From Geosiphon pyriformis (Eukaryota; Glomeromycota; Glomeromycetes; Archaeosporales; Geosiphonaceae), in assembly GCA_016748015.1 (NCBI GenBank), contig JAAOMT010000578.1, positions 56,329 to 86,276 on the forward strand: a stretch of DNA of 29,948 nt, given 5' to 3'. Below, piece after piece: positions 18,143 through 27,663 of the stretch. Below the pieces are notes generated by a model, which was not told the origin of the DNA, made no database searches, and was given only the letters and a program-made list of their open reading frames with translations. Position 1 is the first letter of the stretch. Each line of letters opens with the position of its first letter. A program made the translations under genes and the position numbers.

Positions 18143-18160
18143 TTTAGTGAACCCTACAAA
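18143..18160 (+). promoter_or_regulatory. Candidate primer-binding site of Element 2
   Basis: TTTAGTGAACCCTACAAA directly follows the LTR. By analogy with Element M (TTTGGTG...) the original may have been TTTGGTGAACCC, with the TGG mutated to TAG in this copy. The primer tRNA is unknown. Confidence 0.45.
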
Positions 18161-18224
18161 GAAAGAAAATCAAAAAGGAAATAATAATTAACAATAATTC
18201 ATTGCTAAAAAGGAAGAGACAAAA

Positions 18225-19235
18225 GTGGTAACAAAAACCCCTAATCATACTGTTCTTGAATTCTGCTGTGCTATTTACACACAAAATCAAAGTAATCTTG
18301 GATTACCAGAAGGATGTTGTCCAGCAGAATCTGCTCTTACTTATTATATCAATGCCAAAATAAATTATTATATAGGAAAAGAAGAAGAACCACATGACAC
18401 AAAACTTGGATTGTATAGAGATTTATCACAATACACTACAAAAAAAGTAGCAGTAATAGCCACAATTATTGTCAAAATCCATTGAGAAATTGAGCAATAC
18501 GCCAACGAAAATTTTCTAATATCCACAGGAAACACTAGAGAACACACCAACAAAACCAAAGAAAATTTAGAAACTAATCAGGAAAGTAATCAGCAAAAAC
18601 TAGGAACACTTGCTCAAACACCAAAGAAAACTGTCACTTAATCAATAAAAAAACAACGTATTTATTCACCAAAAAATAAATCATATTATTTTTCACCAGA
18701 AAATAAGATACAGATTCCATTAGGAGCTGCATCATTATCAATATCAACTCCACAAATGCCAAGAACTTCTAATTATACTGATAAAATTAAACAATATAAC
18801 TGGGGAGACATACCAATTACAGAAGGATATTCATCACTATTCTAAAACCCTCTTTTTTAGCCAAAATTTGAAACGGGGTTTGAAAACCATGAAGAGGAGT
18901 CTGAATTGGAATCCGAAAAAGAGACCAGCAAAAAAACAATTACAAGACTAGTTACTGAAACAAGCAGCCAGTTCAGAAATCAAGAAACTCGTGATCAAGA
19001 AGAAGAACTGGATATAAAAGAAGCCATCTTTAAGAATGTTCAAGGAAATATCATCCCACCTTCTCTTAGACCAATAAACCCATTAGCAGAAAATGGCAAC
19101 AAAATGGCCACATCATATATTGCAAGACTAACAAATTTCTCAGAAGAAGAAGAAGAAACGGACATATACACGTGGCTCAGAGAAGTGCAAAAAACCATTC
19201 AGGCAAATAACTGGAACAACCAAAGAGCAATTTAA
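18225..19235 (+). pseudogene. Gag of Element 2: N-terminal domain and start of capsid, interrupted
   Basis: Starts, like Element 1, at a GTG in the context AAAAGTGGTA (VVTKTPNHTVLEFC), with no ATG near the start. The N-terminal domain reads AESALTYYINAKINYYIG and ends at TGA 18483-18485; the same frame continues with NENFLISTGNTRE, a Gln/Lys-rich stretch and further stops near 18640 and 18843. After an acidic segment (EEESELESEKETSKK) the capsid begins at about 19105: ARLTNFSEEEEETDIYTWL and KTIQANNWNNQRAI, parallel to Element 1. TAA at 19233 interrupts where Element 1 has Gln. Confidence 0.8.
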
Positions 19236-19890
19236 ACATTACCTTTTTTCTTAAAAGGCACAGTCGACTTGTGATATCAAAGTCTGGAAACAAAACCCAC
19301 AAGCTTCACCAAATTTAAAAATGCACTCCTGGAGTATTTTAGTGATCTAAATGCTATAATCCAACTACAGAACAAATTCAACACTATCAAGCAAGGTATC
19401 AGTAAAACTGTTACCCAATACCTTGCTTGATTCAATTGAATTTGCCGTCAGATTGAAGTGATTGAACAAGGATACTACACTAATCTTTAGGTTCTAAATC
19501 AGTTTATTAGAGAATTAAAAAGCAGTATTTTAGGAAGAGTACACCCTGCCTACCCTAATTCCTTACCAGAAGCCATTACACTCGCCAAAGCTCTTGAATT
19601 GGCTGAGAAAGAAGCTAACCATAGTCAAATGGTTAACATGATAATGGAGGAAAATAAGACAGAAACATTAAAGAAAAGAGTAATGCAATTAGAGGAAGAA
19701 CTCTCTAAGAAAATAGAAAGTTACTTCATCCTAGATCCAAGAAGAAATACATACCAACCACCCCAAAAATGCAGCCAAGAAGTCAGCAACAGTCGAAATA
19801 ATTGCTCATCATGCCAGAAATTCAGAACAGAAACGTGCACCTGCCATTTTTGCAAATGCATAGGACATTTGATTAGTCAATGTTGAATGT
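19236..19890 (+). pseudogene. Gag C-terminus of Element 2: capsid and CCHC zinc knuckle, interrupted
   Basis: In the same frame: TLPFFLKGTVDL*YQSLE (TGA where Element 1 has Trp in NSWYQSL), EYFSDLNAIIQL and TVTQYLA*FN*ICRQIEV with two TGA codons. Then comes an open part (19599-19886): EANHSQMVNMIMEENKTE, a coiled-coil-like helix LKKRVMQLEEELSKKIESY, and CHFCKCIGHLISQC (19842-19883), a perfect CX2CX4HX4C knuckle, ending at TGA 19884. Confidence 0.82.
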
Positions 19891-20081
19891 GAATGATGCA
19901 GGAAGCATGCAAAAATAATTATTACATGCTACCCCAAATGCTCAGAAACCAGTACATGCCAATACCACACCAATATCCCACTATGTATCAAAATCAAGAA
20001 ACTTACCAACAACAGTCCATAATAGCCAACCCAAATTGGTGTTCCAAGCCCCGAAATCAGCCCATGTAAAACCAGAATGCG

Positions 20082-20930
20082 TTGGTTCAGAGGAATCCAA
20101 ACTGTGCTGGAACCAGTCAGCAAACCAATCCAAACTACCAAAATTATCAACAAACTTACCTTAATATACCAGAAAATCTGATCATTAGAAACAATGACAA
20201 TAGAAACATAAACAAAACCAAAAATTCCTCCAACAAATTGAGCCAAACAATACTACCAGCAGTTACTACTGAAAATAGCAGCCTCGCAGCTATTTTTCCT
20301 TTTAAATTAGAGGAAAACGAGACTATGTTCAGTAGAGCAGCATTGGACAAAAAACGCCCAATCACTGCTATATATACAGAAGCCACTGTAAACAATACCC
20401 CAATTAAACTTATCTTAGATAACGAATCCACTAAAAGCATTGTAATGCTTCAACTAGTAAACCAACTGGGTTTCAAAGTTGATCGTGCTGCAATGTCCTA
20501 AATTATAACAGTTGATAGAAGTACAAAGCTGCCTTATGGCAAAATCAACTCATTTTTTTTTAAAATTAACAGCATAGTAATATTTACAAAAGTATTAGTA
20601 ATGGACACTACACAATATCAAGCATTAGTAGGGAATAACTGGCTAACAAAAGCCAACACCACCTTAGACTGGACCACCCAAGAGCTTCTGATCAATTATA
20701 ATGGCCACCAGGCCAGAATTCCAGCCACCTGTGGCCACTTCCAAAAACCCAGCATCAACTAAAGACTTACCTTCGAATTTAAGGAAAATCCAGCACTACC
20801 AGCCATTAAAACCTATCAACTCTTTTGGGCTGATGACCAAAGAACAGGACTACCAGCTGTACCAACGTGGATCAGCAAAGAAAAATCTAAATGGAACCAG
20901 ATAAGTCTACAAAGAAACCACCAGTAACAC
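20082..20930 (+). pseudogene. Protease and following linker of Element 2
   Basis: An Asn/Gln-rich linker is followed by KRPITAIYTEATVNN, KLILDNESTKSIV, LVNQLGFKVDRAAMS and YQALVGNNWLTKANTTLDWT, a retropepsin-type protease. The catalytic Asp is present but the D-S/T-G triad reads D-N-E, so activity is unlikely. TAA at 20499-20501 and another after ATCGHFQKPSIN (about 20760) break the frame. The linker then has YQLFWADDQRTGLPAVPTW, the counterpart of the LPPILNW block in Element 1. Confidence 0.77.
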
Positions 20931-21570
20931 AGACCAAAGCTAGAATGCTCAGTTTGCAAGAAAAAACTTTTGTCTATAATAGCGTGCAGCACACCAGATA
21001 AAGACCCAAGAAATCTCACCCACTACTATTGTAACTATTGTAACAAAGAAAAATACAGTTATCCAGAAAGACACGGAAAATGGAATGAGAAACCATGCTT
21101 CACTTGTGGAGAACTATTACCAAGAGGGTGTAACTAAAATGACATATCAGGCAGAGGAGAAACGTGTAACACAACTTGCCAATGCACAATCCTCATCTAT
21201 AACTGGGTAAGAGAAGGAACGCCATTTGAAGCAGTGTTCAACAGAGCATTAAAAAGACTATAGCACTACTCACACAATAAGGACGAGTTGTACAACACTG
21301 CACAGACCAAAGTAAAAGGAAGAACTGCCGAAGAAATATGACATTGAAAAGAGTCAGCTGAAGTAGCCAACGAAGTCACTAGCTACAACATGTTCGACCC
21401 AGTGGACGAATTTCAGAACTACTACCAACAACTATGCCCTATTCAATAAGAGCAAGAACAATACCTCGCCCAAATCAACATTTACTTTTGTAAAAACTAT
21501 CTTATCTCATGCCAAAATCAGTGCTGTGAAGAGTGTCAAGACAAAAGGGACTTAGAAAAAAAAATGGAAA
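20931..21570 (+). pseudogene. Cys-rich module of Element 2, interrupted
   Basis: Cys pairs in the Pol frame: ECSVC (20943-20957), HYYCNYC (21021-21041), PCFTCG (21093-21110) and TCNTTCQC (21162-21185), then the helical middle ILIYNWVREGTPFEAVFNRA and HYSHNKDELYNTAQTKVKG, and a second cluster FCKNYLISCQNQCCEECQ (about 21486-21540). Spacing and neighbours agree with Element 1 despite a low overall match, and Cys and His positions are what is kept. Stops at about 21135, 21261, 21339, 21345 and 21447 prevent translation. Confidence 0.72.
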
Positions 21571-21584
21571 TTGAGAATTAACAG

Positions 21585-22730
21585 TCTCAAAATCAATCAA
21601 TAAATCAACAAGACTTACCTGATGGTCCTGAGTCAGAAAAATTTGTAGCCTATACTGACCTAGAACAGATAATTGATATTCAATACTTTGACAATGGGCA
21701 CTTAGGAATAATACCCAAAAGAGTCCATCCAACTGACACTGGATTCGATCTACATTATCTTGAAGACAAATCCACAACATTACCACCCAGGAGCATCACC
21801 AAAATCAACCTGAAAATAGTGGTTGAAATTCTACCAGGAATAATAATTCAAATAGTGTCGCAATCAAGCCTCGCGAAAAAAGGAATAAGTGTTCAAAGAG
21901 GAGTAATTGACTCTGAATACACTGGAAATTTGATGGTTTTGCTACAAAACAATTCAGAAAAGCCTTATACCATTGAATCTAAGGAAAAAATTGCACAAAC
22001 AATTTTTCTACTATTGGTAAAAATTGGGAAATTTGTGCCAGTGAAAAATCGTGAGGAATTGTTACAAACAACAAGAAGAACTTTTGATTTCGGATTGACA
22101 GAAAAAGGGATTGAAGCAAATTTTGCTGAAACAATAGAGGAAAAAGGCAAAGTAATTAAAACTGAGTGGTCCATTACACTCCTATTATATCAAAAATCAG
22201 AAATAAGAATAAAAAAGACAATTAAAGAAAAAGACTTAATATTTGAGTCCTACCCAGAAACTTGCCAACAGTTTTTCATAGGACTTATTAACCTTTTTAT
22301 TCCAGCTAATAAAACTCAATAGATAAAAATTCCTATTACAAACACCACAAAAGAACCTGTCTGCATTCCAAAAGATACCATTATTGGATACCTTGAAACA
22401 GAGCTAGAAAATGCGTCAACACCACAAAAAATTCTAAATTTCCCAGAAATCACCCTCTATTGTGAACTCACTTCAATAAATTGGCAGCAACCATTGGAAT
22501 ACTATCAATTTATGCCAGAAAAATTGGCCAAATTAAACATTGAAACAATGGATCCTGATCAACAGTGACAATTAAAAGCATTAATTTTAAAATACTCTGA
22601 TATATTTTCACAAAATGATGAATTTAGAAGAACCAACTTGGTTCAACACCAAATCCCCACTGGAGATGCCAGACCTGAAAAACAACGTGCTTACTATATC
22701 CCACTAATGGAGCATAATTTTATCAGAGAA
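21585..22730 (+). pseudogene. dUTPase and post-dUTPase segment of Element 2
   Basis: Motifs in order: TGFDL (21738-21752, motif 1), SQSSLAKKG (motif 2, better kept than in Element 1), RGVIDSEYTGNL (motif 3), EKIAQTI (motif 4) and RRTFDFGLTEKG (motif 5, altered from RGxxGFGSTG). The ORF 21819-22322 is open through motifs 2-5 to TAG. The same frame continues with IPITNTTKEP, IPKDTIIGYLETELEN and FPEITLYCELTS, then TGA near 22566 and SDIFSQNDEFRRTNLVQHQI before RT. A frameshift lies around 22735. The altered motif 5 probably abolishes activity, since that loop closes over the substrate. Confidence 0.83.
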
Positions 22731-23475
22731 AAGTCTAAAGCATGTTGGAAAAAGGAATAATCTAACCATTAATGAGTTTATGGTCCTCACCAGTTGTTTT
22801 AGTAAAGAAAAAGAACAGAAAAATTAGATTTTGCATCAACTATCACAAATTAAACAGCAAAACAACCAAAGACTCATACCCAATACTGTTAATTGACAAA
22901 ATCTTTGACATTTTTGGAGAAGCAAAATGGTTTTCTACACTTGACTTGACCAGTGAGTACTGGCAAGTAGAAATGGACCCAAAGAACAGGCATAAAACAG
23001 CATTTACAACACAAAATGGCAATTATGAGTTCAATATAATGCCATTTGGATTGACAAACACTCTTGTGACATTCCAAAGACTAATAGACATAATTTACTT
23101 CAGAATCCTGTGCCAATCTATTGTTGTCTACTTGGATGATACAAATGTTTTCTTGTCAAAATTCACGGATTATCTCTAACATTTGCAACAAGTTTTTGAG
23201 AGATTGAGACACGCTGGACTTAAACTAAATCTAGAAAAATGTTTTTTTGGGAAAAATAAGCTAGCATTTTTAGGATATGTAGTTGAAAAAGATGGAATAA
23301 AACCAGATCCATCAAAAATAAACAAAGTAAAAAATTTCCCAGTACCTCAAAACATTTCAAAAGTTAGAAGCTTTTTAGAACTCGCATCTTACTACTGCTG
23401 CTTTGTAGAAAACTTTTCAAGCATTGTCAAACCTCTTAATTACCTATTATCCAAAAATATGAAATTTGAATAGAC
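22731..23475 (+). pseudogene. Reverse transcriptase of Element 2
   Basis: After the frameshift the frame reads MLEKGII*PLMSLWSSPVVL, RKIRFCINYHKLN, WFSTLDLTSEYWQVEMDP, MPFGLTNTLVTFQRLI and VVYLDDTNVFLSKF. The YLDD catalytic box is intact, unlike Element 1. TAA at 23177-23179 splits it from QQVFERLRHAGLKLNLEKC, FLGYVVEKDGIKPDP and SFLELASYYCCFVENFSSI. TAG at 23471 follows MKFE where Trp is usual. It is the best-preserved RT in the window but still has several stops. Confidence 0.9.
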
Positions 23476-23934
23476 TAAAGCACAACAAAAAGCTTTTGAG
23501 TACCTTAGACAAAACCTCATTGAATTACCAATAATAATCTATCTGAATTTCAACAAGAAATTCATTTTGGCCACAGATGTCTCTAGAACTGGATTTGGAG
23601 CCATTCTGTCACAAAAAGATGATAATAGAAGAGAACATGTAATCACTTATGCCAACAGAAGTCTTAGTATGACAGAGTAAAACTATGCAGCACACAAACT
23701 TGAATGCTTAGCAGTAGTCTGGAGTTGTGTTCACTTTGACACATATTTACAGTACCAATCCTTTGAGATTATTACAGATCATAGAGATCTGGTCTGGTTA
23801 AATAACAAAAAAGTGCTAAAAAGAAAATATGCCAGATGGTCACAAACGTTAGCACCATACAATTATATTATCAAATACAAAGAAGGTACCAAAAATGCTA
23901 ATGCTGACTGTTTGTCAAGAATAAGACATACATA
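23476..23934 (+). pseudogene. RNase H of Element 2
   Basis: Same frame as RT: KKFILATDVSRTGFGAILSQ (first Asp), EHVITYANRSLSMTE (then a stop), HKLECLAVVWSC (Glu), FEIITDHRDLVWL (Asp), YARWSQTLAPYN and NANADCLSR (last Asp). All four acidic residues and the usual ARW block are present. Only one internal stop (about 23678) is seen before TAA at 23932-23934. RNase H degrades the RNA template during cDNA synthesis. Confidence 0.88.
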
Positions 23935-24237
23935 AAAATCACCAACCCATCCACCACAACAACAATGAACAACCACTTTTACAAAAACCTCAGCCAATAC
24001 TTGGAAACACTACAAATAGACAAAAAAATGCCAGTAAAAGAGCTAATTAAACTCCAAAAATTAGCAAAACACTATTTTATCCAAAATTACATATTTTATT
24101 ACCGGAATTGACAAAATCCAGATAATCCATTAAGAGTTATAACCATGGATGAAAAAAAAACTATCTTATTTAACATGTATTCAGATATTCATTCAGACCA
24201 CTTTAGAAAAACCAACACTATATTCCATTCAAAAACA
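23935..24237 (+). pseudogene. Integrase remnant of Element 2 (part of HHCC domain only)
   Basis: In a third frame (starts congruent to 1 modulo 3) the sequence reads LIKLQKLAKHYFIQNYIFYY, NPLRVITMDEKKTILFNMYS and DIHSDHFRKTNTIF, which corresponds to the start of an integrase zinc-binding domain (Element 1: ILYNMHSNPTAGHFHKEAT). The YYWP, CxxC, DDE core and GPY/F parts are absent: the sequence passes straight into TVYRIFKAFEN, which matches the far end of the Element 1 tail (AIYRIHTVFQD, about 17223-17250). About 1.6 kb is missing relative to Element 1. Confidence 0.75.
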
Positions 24238-24447
24238 GTTTACAGAATTTTCAAAGCATTTGAAAACTGTTACAAACTATTGTTGGACCCAACCATGAAC
24301 ATAATAACAACCAACAGTATTGAACAACTTACTAACTCGCAATTTCAAGAATTACAACAACAAATTAATAATACAGTATTAAACCACTATAGTAACTTAG
24401 AATTTAATGAAGAAATTAACTTCAATTTTGACAGAGCTCACTATTAA
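24238..24447 (+). CDS. Pol C-terminal tail of Element 2, fused to integrase remnant
   Basis: This is the open end of the ORF 24145-24447. It reads TVYRIFKAFENCYKLLLDPT, IEQLTNSQFQELQQQINN and EEINFNFDRAHY, then TAA. Element 1 ends with QLEKITNAQFEELQTQITQ and KELDFNGA, so the final 60 or so residues are conserved between two otherwise diverged elements. Function unknown. It cannot be judged whether it is translated, since the upstream polyprotein is broken. Confidence 0.6.
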   Translation, partial: VYRIFKAFENCYKLLLDPTMNIITTNSIEQLTNSQFQELQQQINNTVLNHYSNLEFNEEINFNFDRAHY

Positions 24448-24460
24448 AAGAAGGGAATAA
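24446..24460 (+). promoter_or_regulatory. Polypurine tract of Element 2
   Basis: AAAAGAAGGGAATAA lies immediately before the 3' LTR and overlaps the stop codon of the last ORF. Such a tract primes plus-strand DNA synthesis. Element 1 has the related AAAAGGAAGAAATAA at the same place (25462-25476). Confidence 0.75.
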
Positions 24461-25310
24461 TGTTATGGTTTAAGAATTTAGCAAAAGAATCATAAAAATA
24501 ATATAAACTATTCAATCATAATATAGTGCAGTAATAATCTTAGAAAGGTAATAATTAATATAGTAGCAAACACCATCTTGTGATAATGGCAAGCACCAGT
24601 TCACAATAGCAGCTAACACCAACTGGTGATAACAGCAAACACCAAGTTAAAATATCAAAAAGAAAGTATTACAATGTGTTTTCTCATAGAACTACAAACA
24701 TGTATATATACAGTAGCTTTAATATCGAGAAAAGTCAATCAAGTAATAAAAATCATAACTTATCAAGCAATAGATCCAATTTATCCAATAAACTCCACTT
24801 TAAAATTGTACCTTTAAATCAAAAAGAAATGAAAAAAAATATTTAAAACTGAATTATTACAACCCCAAAGTAGTAAAAAACTCACTTGTATTATTTATTG
24901 AATAAAACTATTATTTATCAGCTGAATCCCTTGGAAAAATAATCCCTGATCAAGATTATTTATGTTGTTACTAATTAATAAAAGCTTTATTGTGAGAATT
25001 AGGAAAAGCACCAAAGGTTATTAACATTCTGTGTTTCTAGATTAGAGAAACACATCAGGCAATTGCAAGGATAGCCTCAGAGAAGACCCCAGACAGTGGA
25101 TAGATTTTAGCTCAGCTTCTGAGAAGAAGTACATAAACACATACAACAATCAGGAATTGAGAAATAACTTACATTGTGACATTAAAAAGAAAGCCTTCAG
25201 TATAACAGTGACATTATTACACAAATAGAATTAAGGAACTCATGAGAGACTGATTGCAATTAAAATGGGATATTGGCAATTAAATATACTAAGAAAACCA
25301 TCCCATAACA
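24461..25310 (+). repeat. 3' LTR of Element 2
   Basis: 850 bp, TGTTATGG...CCATAACA, the same length as the 5' LTR (17293-18142). It has the four-unit repeat (24562-24654) and TATATATA (24703-24710). Followed by the second ACGG. Confidence 0.95.
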
Positions 25311-25457
25311 ACGGTTACCAATAATCAATTGGAAAAAATCACCAATGCTCAATTTGAAGAATTACAGACTCAAATAACACAGGTAATTCTCGAAAACAAA
25401 ATTCAAGAAATACTTCAAAAAAGAGAATTAAAAGAGTTGGATTTCAATGGAGCTTAA
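25311..25457 (+). pseudogene. End of Element 1 Pol tail (after Element 2)
   Basis: It resumes the Element 1 frame with TVTNNQLEKI (the Thr codon spans the ACGG copy), NAQFEELQTQITQVIL and QKRELKELDFNGA, and ends at TAA 25455-25457. It matches the end of the Element 2 tail. Together with 16621-17292 it makes the post-integrase tail. Confidence 0.75.
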
Positions 25458-25461
25458 TATT

Positions 25462-25476
25462 AAAAGGAAGAAATAA
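25462..25476 (+). promoter_or_regulatory. Polypurine tract of Element 1
   Basis: AAAAGGAAGAAATAA directly before the 3' LTR start TGTTAC, five bases after the Pol stop codon. Equivalent to the tract of Element 2. Confidence 0.72.
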
Positions 25477-26339
25477 TGTTACTTATAGAAATATAGGAAA
25501 TATATTAGCATAATTATTAGCCAATCAGAAGTAGACGTAGTAAATGTGAAATTCTAGGATTCCTCTTAGGAATTGCAAGATTCTAGGAATTACAGAATTT
25601 TTACACAAGGAATTGCAGGATTTCAGAATTCCAGGATTCCTCTCAAAGAAATTGCAGGATTCCAGGAATTCCAAGACTCCTGTTATGAAGAATCGAGGAA
25701 TTGAGGAATCTCAATTATGTATATATAGCAGTAGTATTAGAAGCTGAAAATACAAACCTCTCAGTTTAGATTTGATCTAAACAACCTTCCAAACCACAAT
25801 AAATAACTATTTGTTATCTTAAACTTACTTCCACTATCAACTCTTCATGTTGATAATAATTAATACTTAACCACACTGGAACAATAGCTCTTAATTATGG
25901 CTATTGACAGGATACTAATTTGCAATTCGCCTTGACTTAATTTTTTACATTTCTTTATTTTTTTTATTTTTTTTTTTGATTTTATTATTGTATATTAATT
26001 GATTAAAGGTTAAAAGCACTGAGTTATTGACATTATGATAGTCTGATAAAAGACCCAAAAATAAGGATAGAATTATATATATTATTGGATAGCTTATCAG
26101 AAAAGCATGACTGCCAGAATAAATCTGGCCACCAAGCTGAGAAAGAAATTGGGAAACAACTTACAGGAAAACTGCAAATACTATTAACAAGAAATCTCTG
26201 TCCATTATACAAAAGACTCATTTGGAAAAATCTTCAGATATCAACTATTTAAAACTATTATCAACAATGCAAATAGCTTTTGAGCACCAAGTTATGGGTT
26301 TGTTATTTGATCTAAGACCCCAAATAATCACCTGTAACA
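25477..26339 (+). repeat. 3' LTR of Element 1 (LTR D)
   Basis: 863 bp, TGTTACTTATAG...CCTGTAACA, followed by the second CCAG (26340-26343). It holds the GCAGGATTCC repeat array (25548-25710), TATATATA (25720-25727) and the CAATAGC/GCTATTG hairpin (25882-25906). Confidence 0.95.
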
Positions 26340-26343
26340 CCAG

Positions 26344-27599
26344 TATTAATTACTTAAATTTGGCATAAATTTCTGTAAAAATATTTTAAATAAGTAGTAA
26401 CTGCTTCTATATTACTTTATTTAATAGTAATAAAGCTAATTAACAAGCAATTTATGCTATTATTATTGCTAAAATACTGTAAAAATACAGTTTTAAACAT
26501 GTTGAAATCTTGAAGTTTGTTAACAAATTTTAGTACTATAAATTAGCAGTATTTTAGAAAAAGTACAAAATAGCTTAAAATGCTTTGGCATTATTCTATT
26601 CATTAGTTGTAATGATTTTTTTCATATCATTTAGCCATGTTTAAGTGTTGTTCTCTTTACCAGTGAATTTTTCTAATTTAGCAATTGGTACATATATTAT
26701 TTGTGTGAGTAATAAATATTGTTGTGATTGTTGTTAAGATTATTGTTAAAATTGTTGTTATTGTATAGCAATTAATGCAACTGGTGAATTGATTATAATC
26801 AACTGAAAATAAGTTTTGTTAAAAAATAGAAGTAAGGTTTAGATTGTTCAGGTTTTACAGAGTTTAAACAATTGGAGTTTGTATTTCTGGGTTATCTAAG
26901 ATTAGATTTTAATAATTACTTTCTTAATTATTATCTTTTTTTTCTTTTGATTTAGTTTTTTTTCAAAAACTAGTAGATTCGAAATTTGGTTGAAATGGCA
27001 GTAATCAAAGTCTTAATAGTATTGTTAATTGTGATTTAAATCCTTCAAAGTAATTACTTTACATTTTTAATAATTTGTTTTTTTTTTGTTTATTTTAAAA
27101 TAGTATTCTTGCTAATAATGTTTTTGCAACTGTTATAAATGTGATTGCTAATGTTATGTAGATAATACTTTTAAGTGTATAGTAATATGATAAGTTAATA
27201 AATAAATAACTCTTGGTTTTTTCTAAGTAGACAATTGTATTTTCTTTGATTTTTCTGTTGAAATTTGTAATTTTACTTTTTTTTGTTTGCAAAAGTAATA
27301 AAAAAATTTTGTTGGATGTATTTTTTAATTTTTCTGTTTATTTTTATAATTAGTAGTGCAAACAGATAGTTTAATAAAAATGTAGTGCTTTGTAATAATT
27401 TATTATAAAAATTCTTAAAAGTGGCTTTTAGATTTCTTTGGTCTCTCAAGTAGTATACAATTTTTTTGTTAACATAACAATTAAAAGCTGATTTTGTTGG
27501 CCAATTATTACTGGTCAGTTCAAAATAAGTTTAATTGTGTCAGAATAAAGCTTTTGCAAATTTTAAGTAGTTTGTTTCTATTATTTCTGATTCTGCCAC
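26344..27599 (-). pseudogene. Element M Gag: N-terminal domain and capsid, decayed
   Basis: The minus strand starts with GTG (complement of 27597-27599) in the same AAAAGTGGCA context as Element 1, then VAESEIIETNYLKFAKALF and KSAFNCYVNKKIVYYL. The capsid end near 26344-26400 reads VTTYLKYFYRNLCQI, where the Arg stands at the place of a TGA in Element 1. The minus-strand ORF at 27292-27095 lies in this region, but its product is not clearly the Gag frame. Many stops. Confidence 0.75.
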
Positions 27600-27663
27600 T
27601 TTTCTGAATAATTGCTGTTAACACTAGTTTTCTGTTAAATTATATCTTACAAAGAACACCAAA
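27600..27663 (-). promoter_or_regulatory. Element M leader with candidate primer-binding site
   Basis: On the minus strand the LTR is followed by TTTGGTGTTCTTTGTAAG, which keeps the TGG lost in Element 1. The rest of the leader matches Element 1 at 9026-9064. Confidence 0.6.

Larger units (their letters stand above)
17293..25310 (+). mobile_element. Element 2: Ty3/gypsy retrotransposon with dUTPase but without integrase core, nested in Element 1
   Basis: 8,018 bp with paired 850-bp LTRs (17293-18142, 24461-25310), TGTTATGG...CCATAACA ends (intact in the 3' LTR), a polypurine tract and an ACGG target duplication. The LTR sequence is unrelated to that of Element 1, but the proteins are clearly homologous with the same domain order. 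The two LTRs differ at roughly one base in fourteen over the first 215 bases, mostly transitions, slightly less than the Element 1 LTR pair, as expected for the later insertion. The integrase is reduced to part of its HHCC domain fused to the Pol tail. Confidence 0.93.
8143..26339 (+). mobile_element. Element 1: full-length but inactivated Ty3/gypsy retrotransposon with dUTPase, containing nested Element 2
   Basis: Paired LTRs (8143-9005 and 25477-26339, both 863 bp), TGTTAC...GTAACA ends, a primer-binding-like site after the 5' LTR, a polypurine tract before the 3' LTR and a CCAG target duplication define a complete element. The span is 18,197 bp; without nested Element 2 and one ACGG copy it is 10,175 bp. 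The order Gag, protease, Cys-rich module, dUTPase, RT, RNase H, integrase is Ty3/gypsy. By eye the two LTRs differ at about one base in ten over the first 240 bases, mostly transitions, so it is not recent. Coding regions carry many stops and at least one frameshift. Confidence 0.93.

Noticed and set aside
20701-20904. Plus-strand 67-codon ORF starting MATRPEFQPP
   Set aside because: The true frame of Element 2 here reads HQARIPATCGHF, matching Element 1; this ORF is an overlapping frame.
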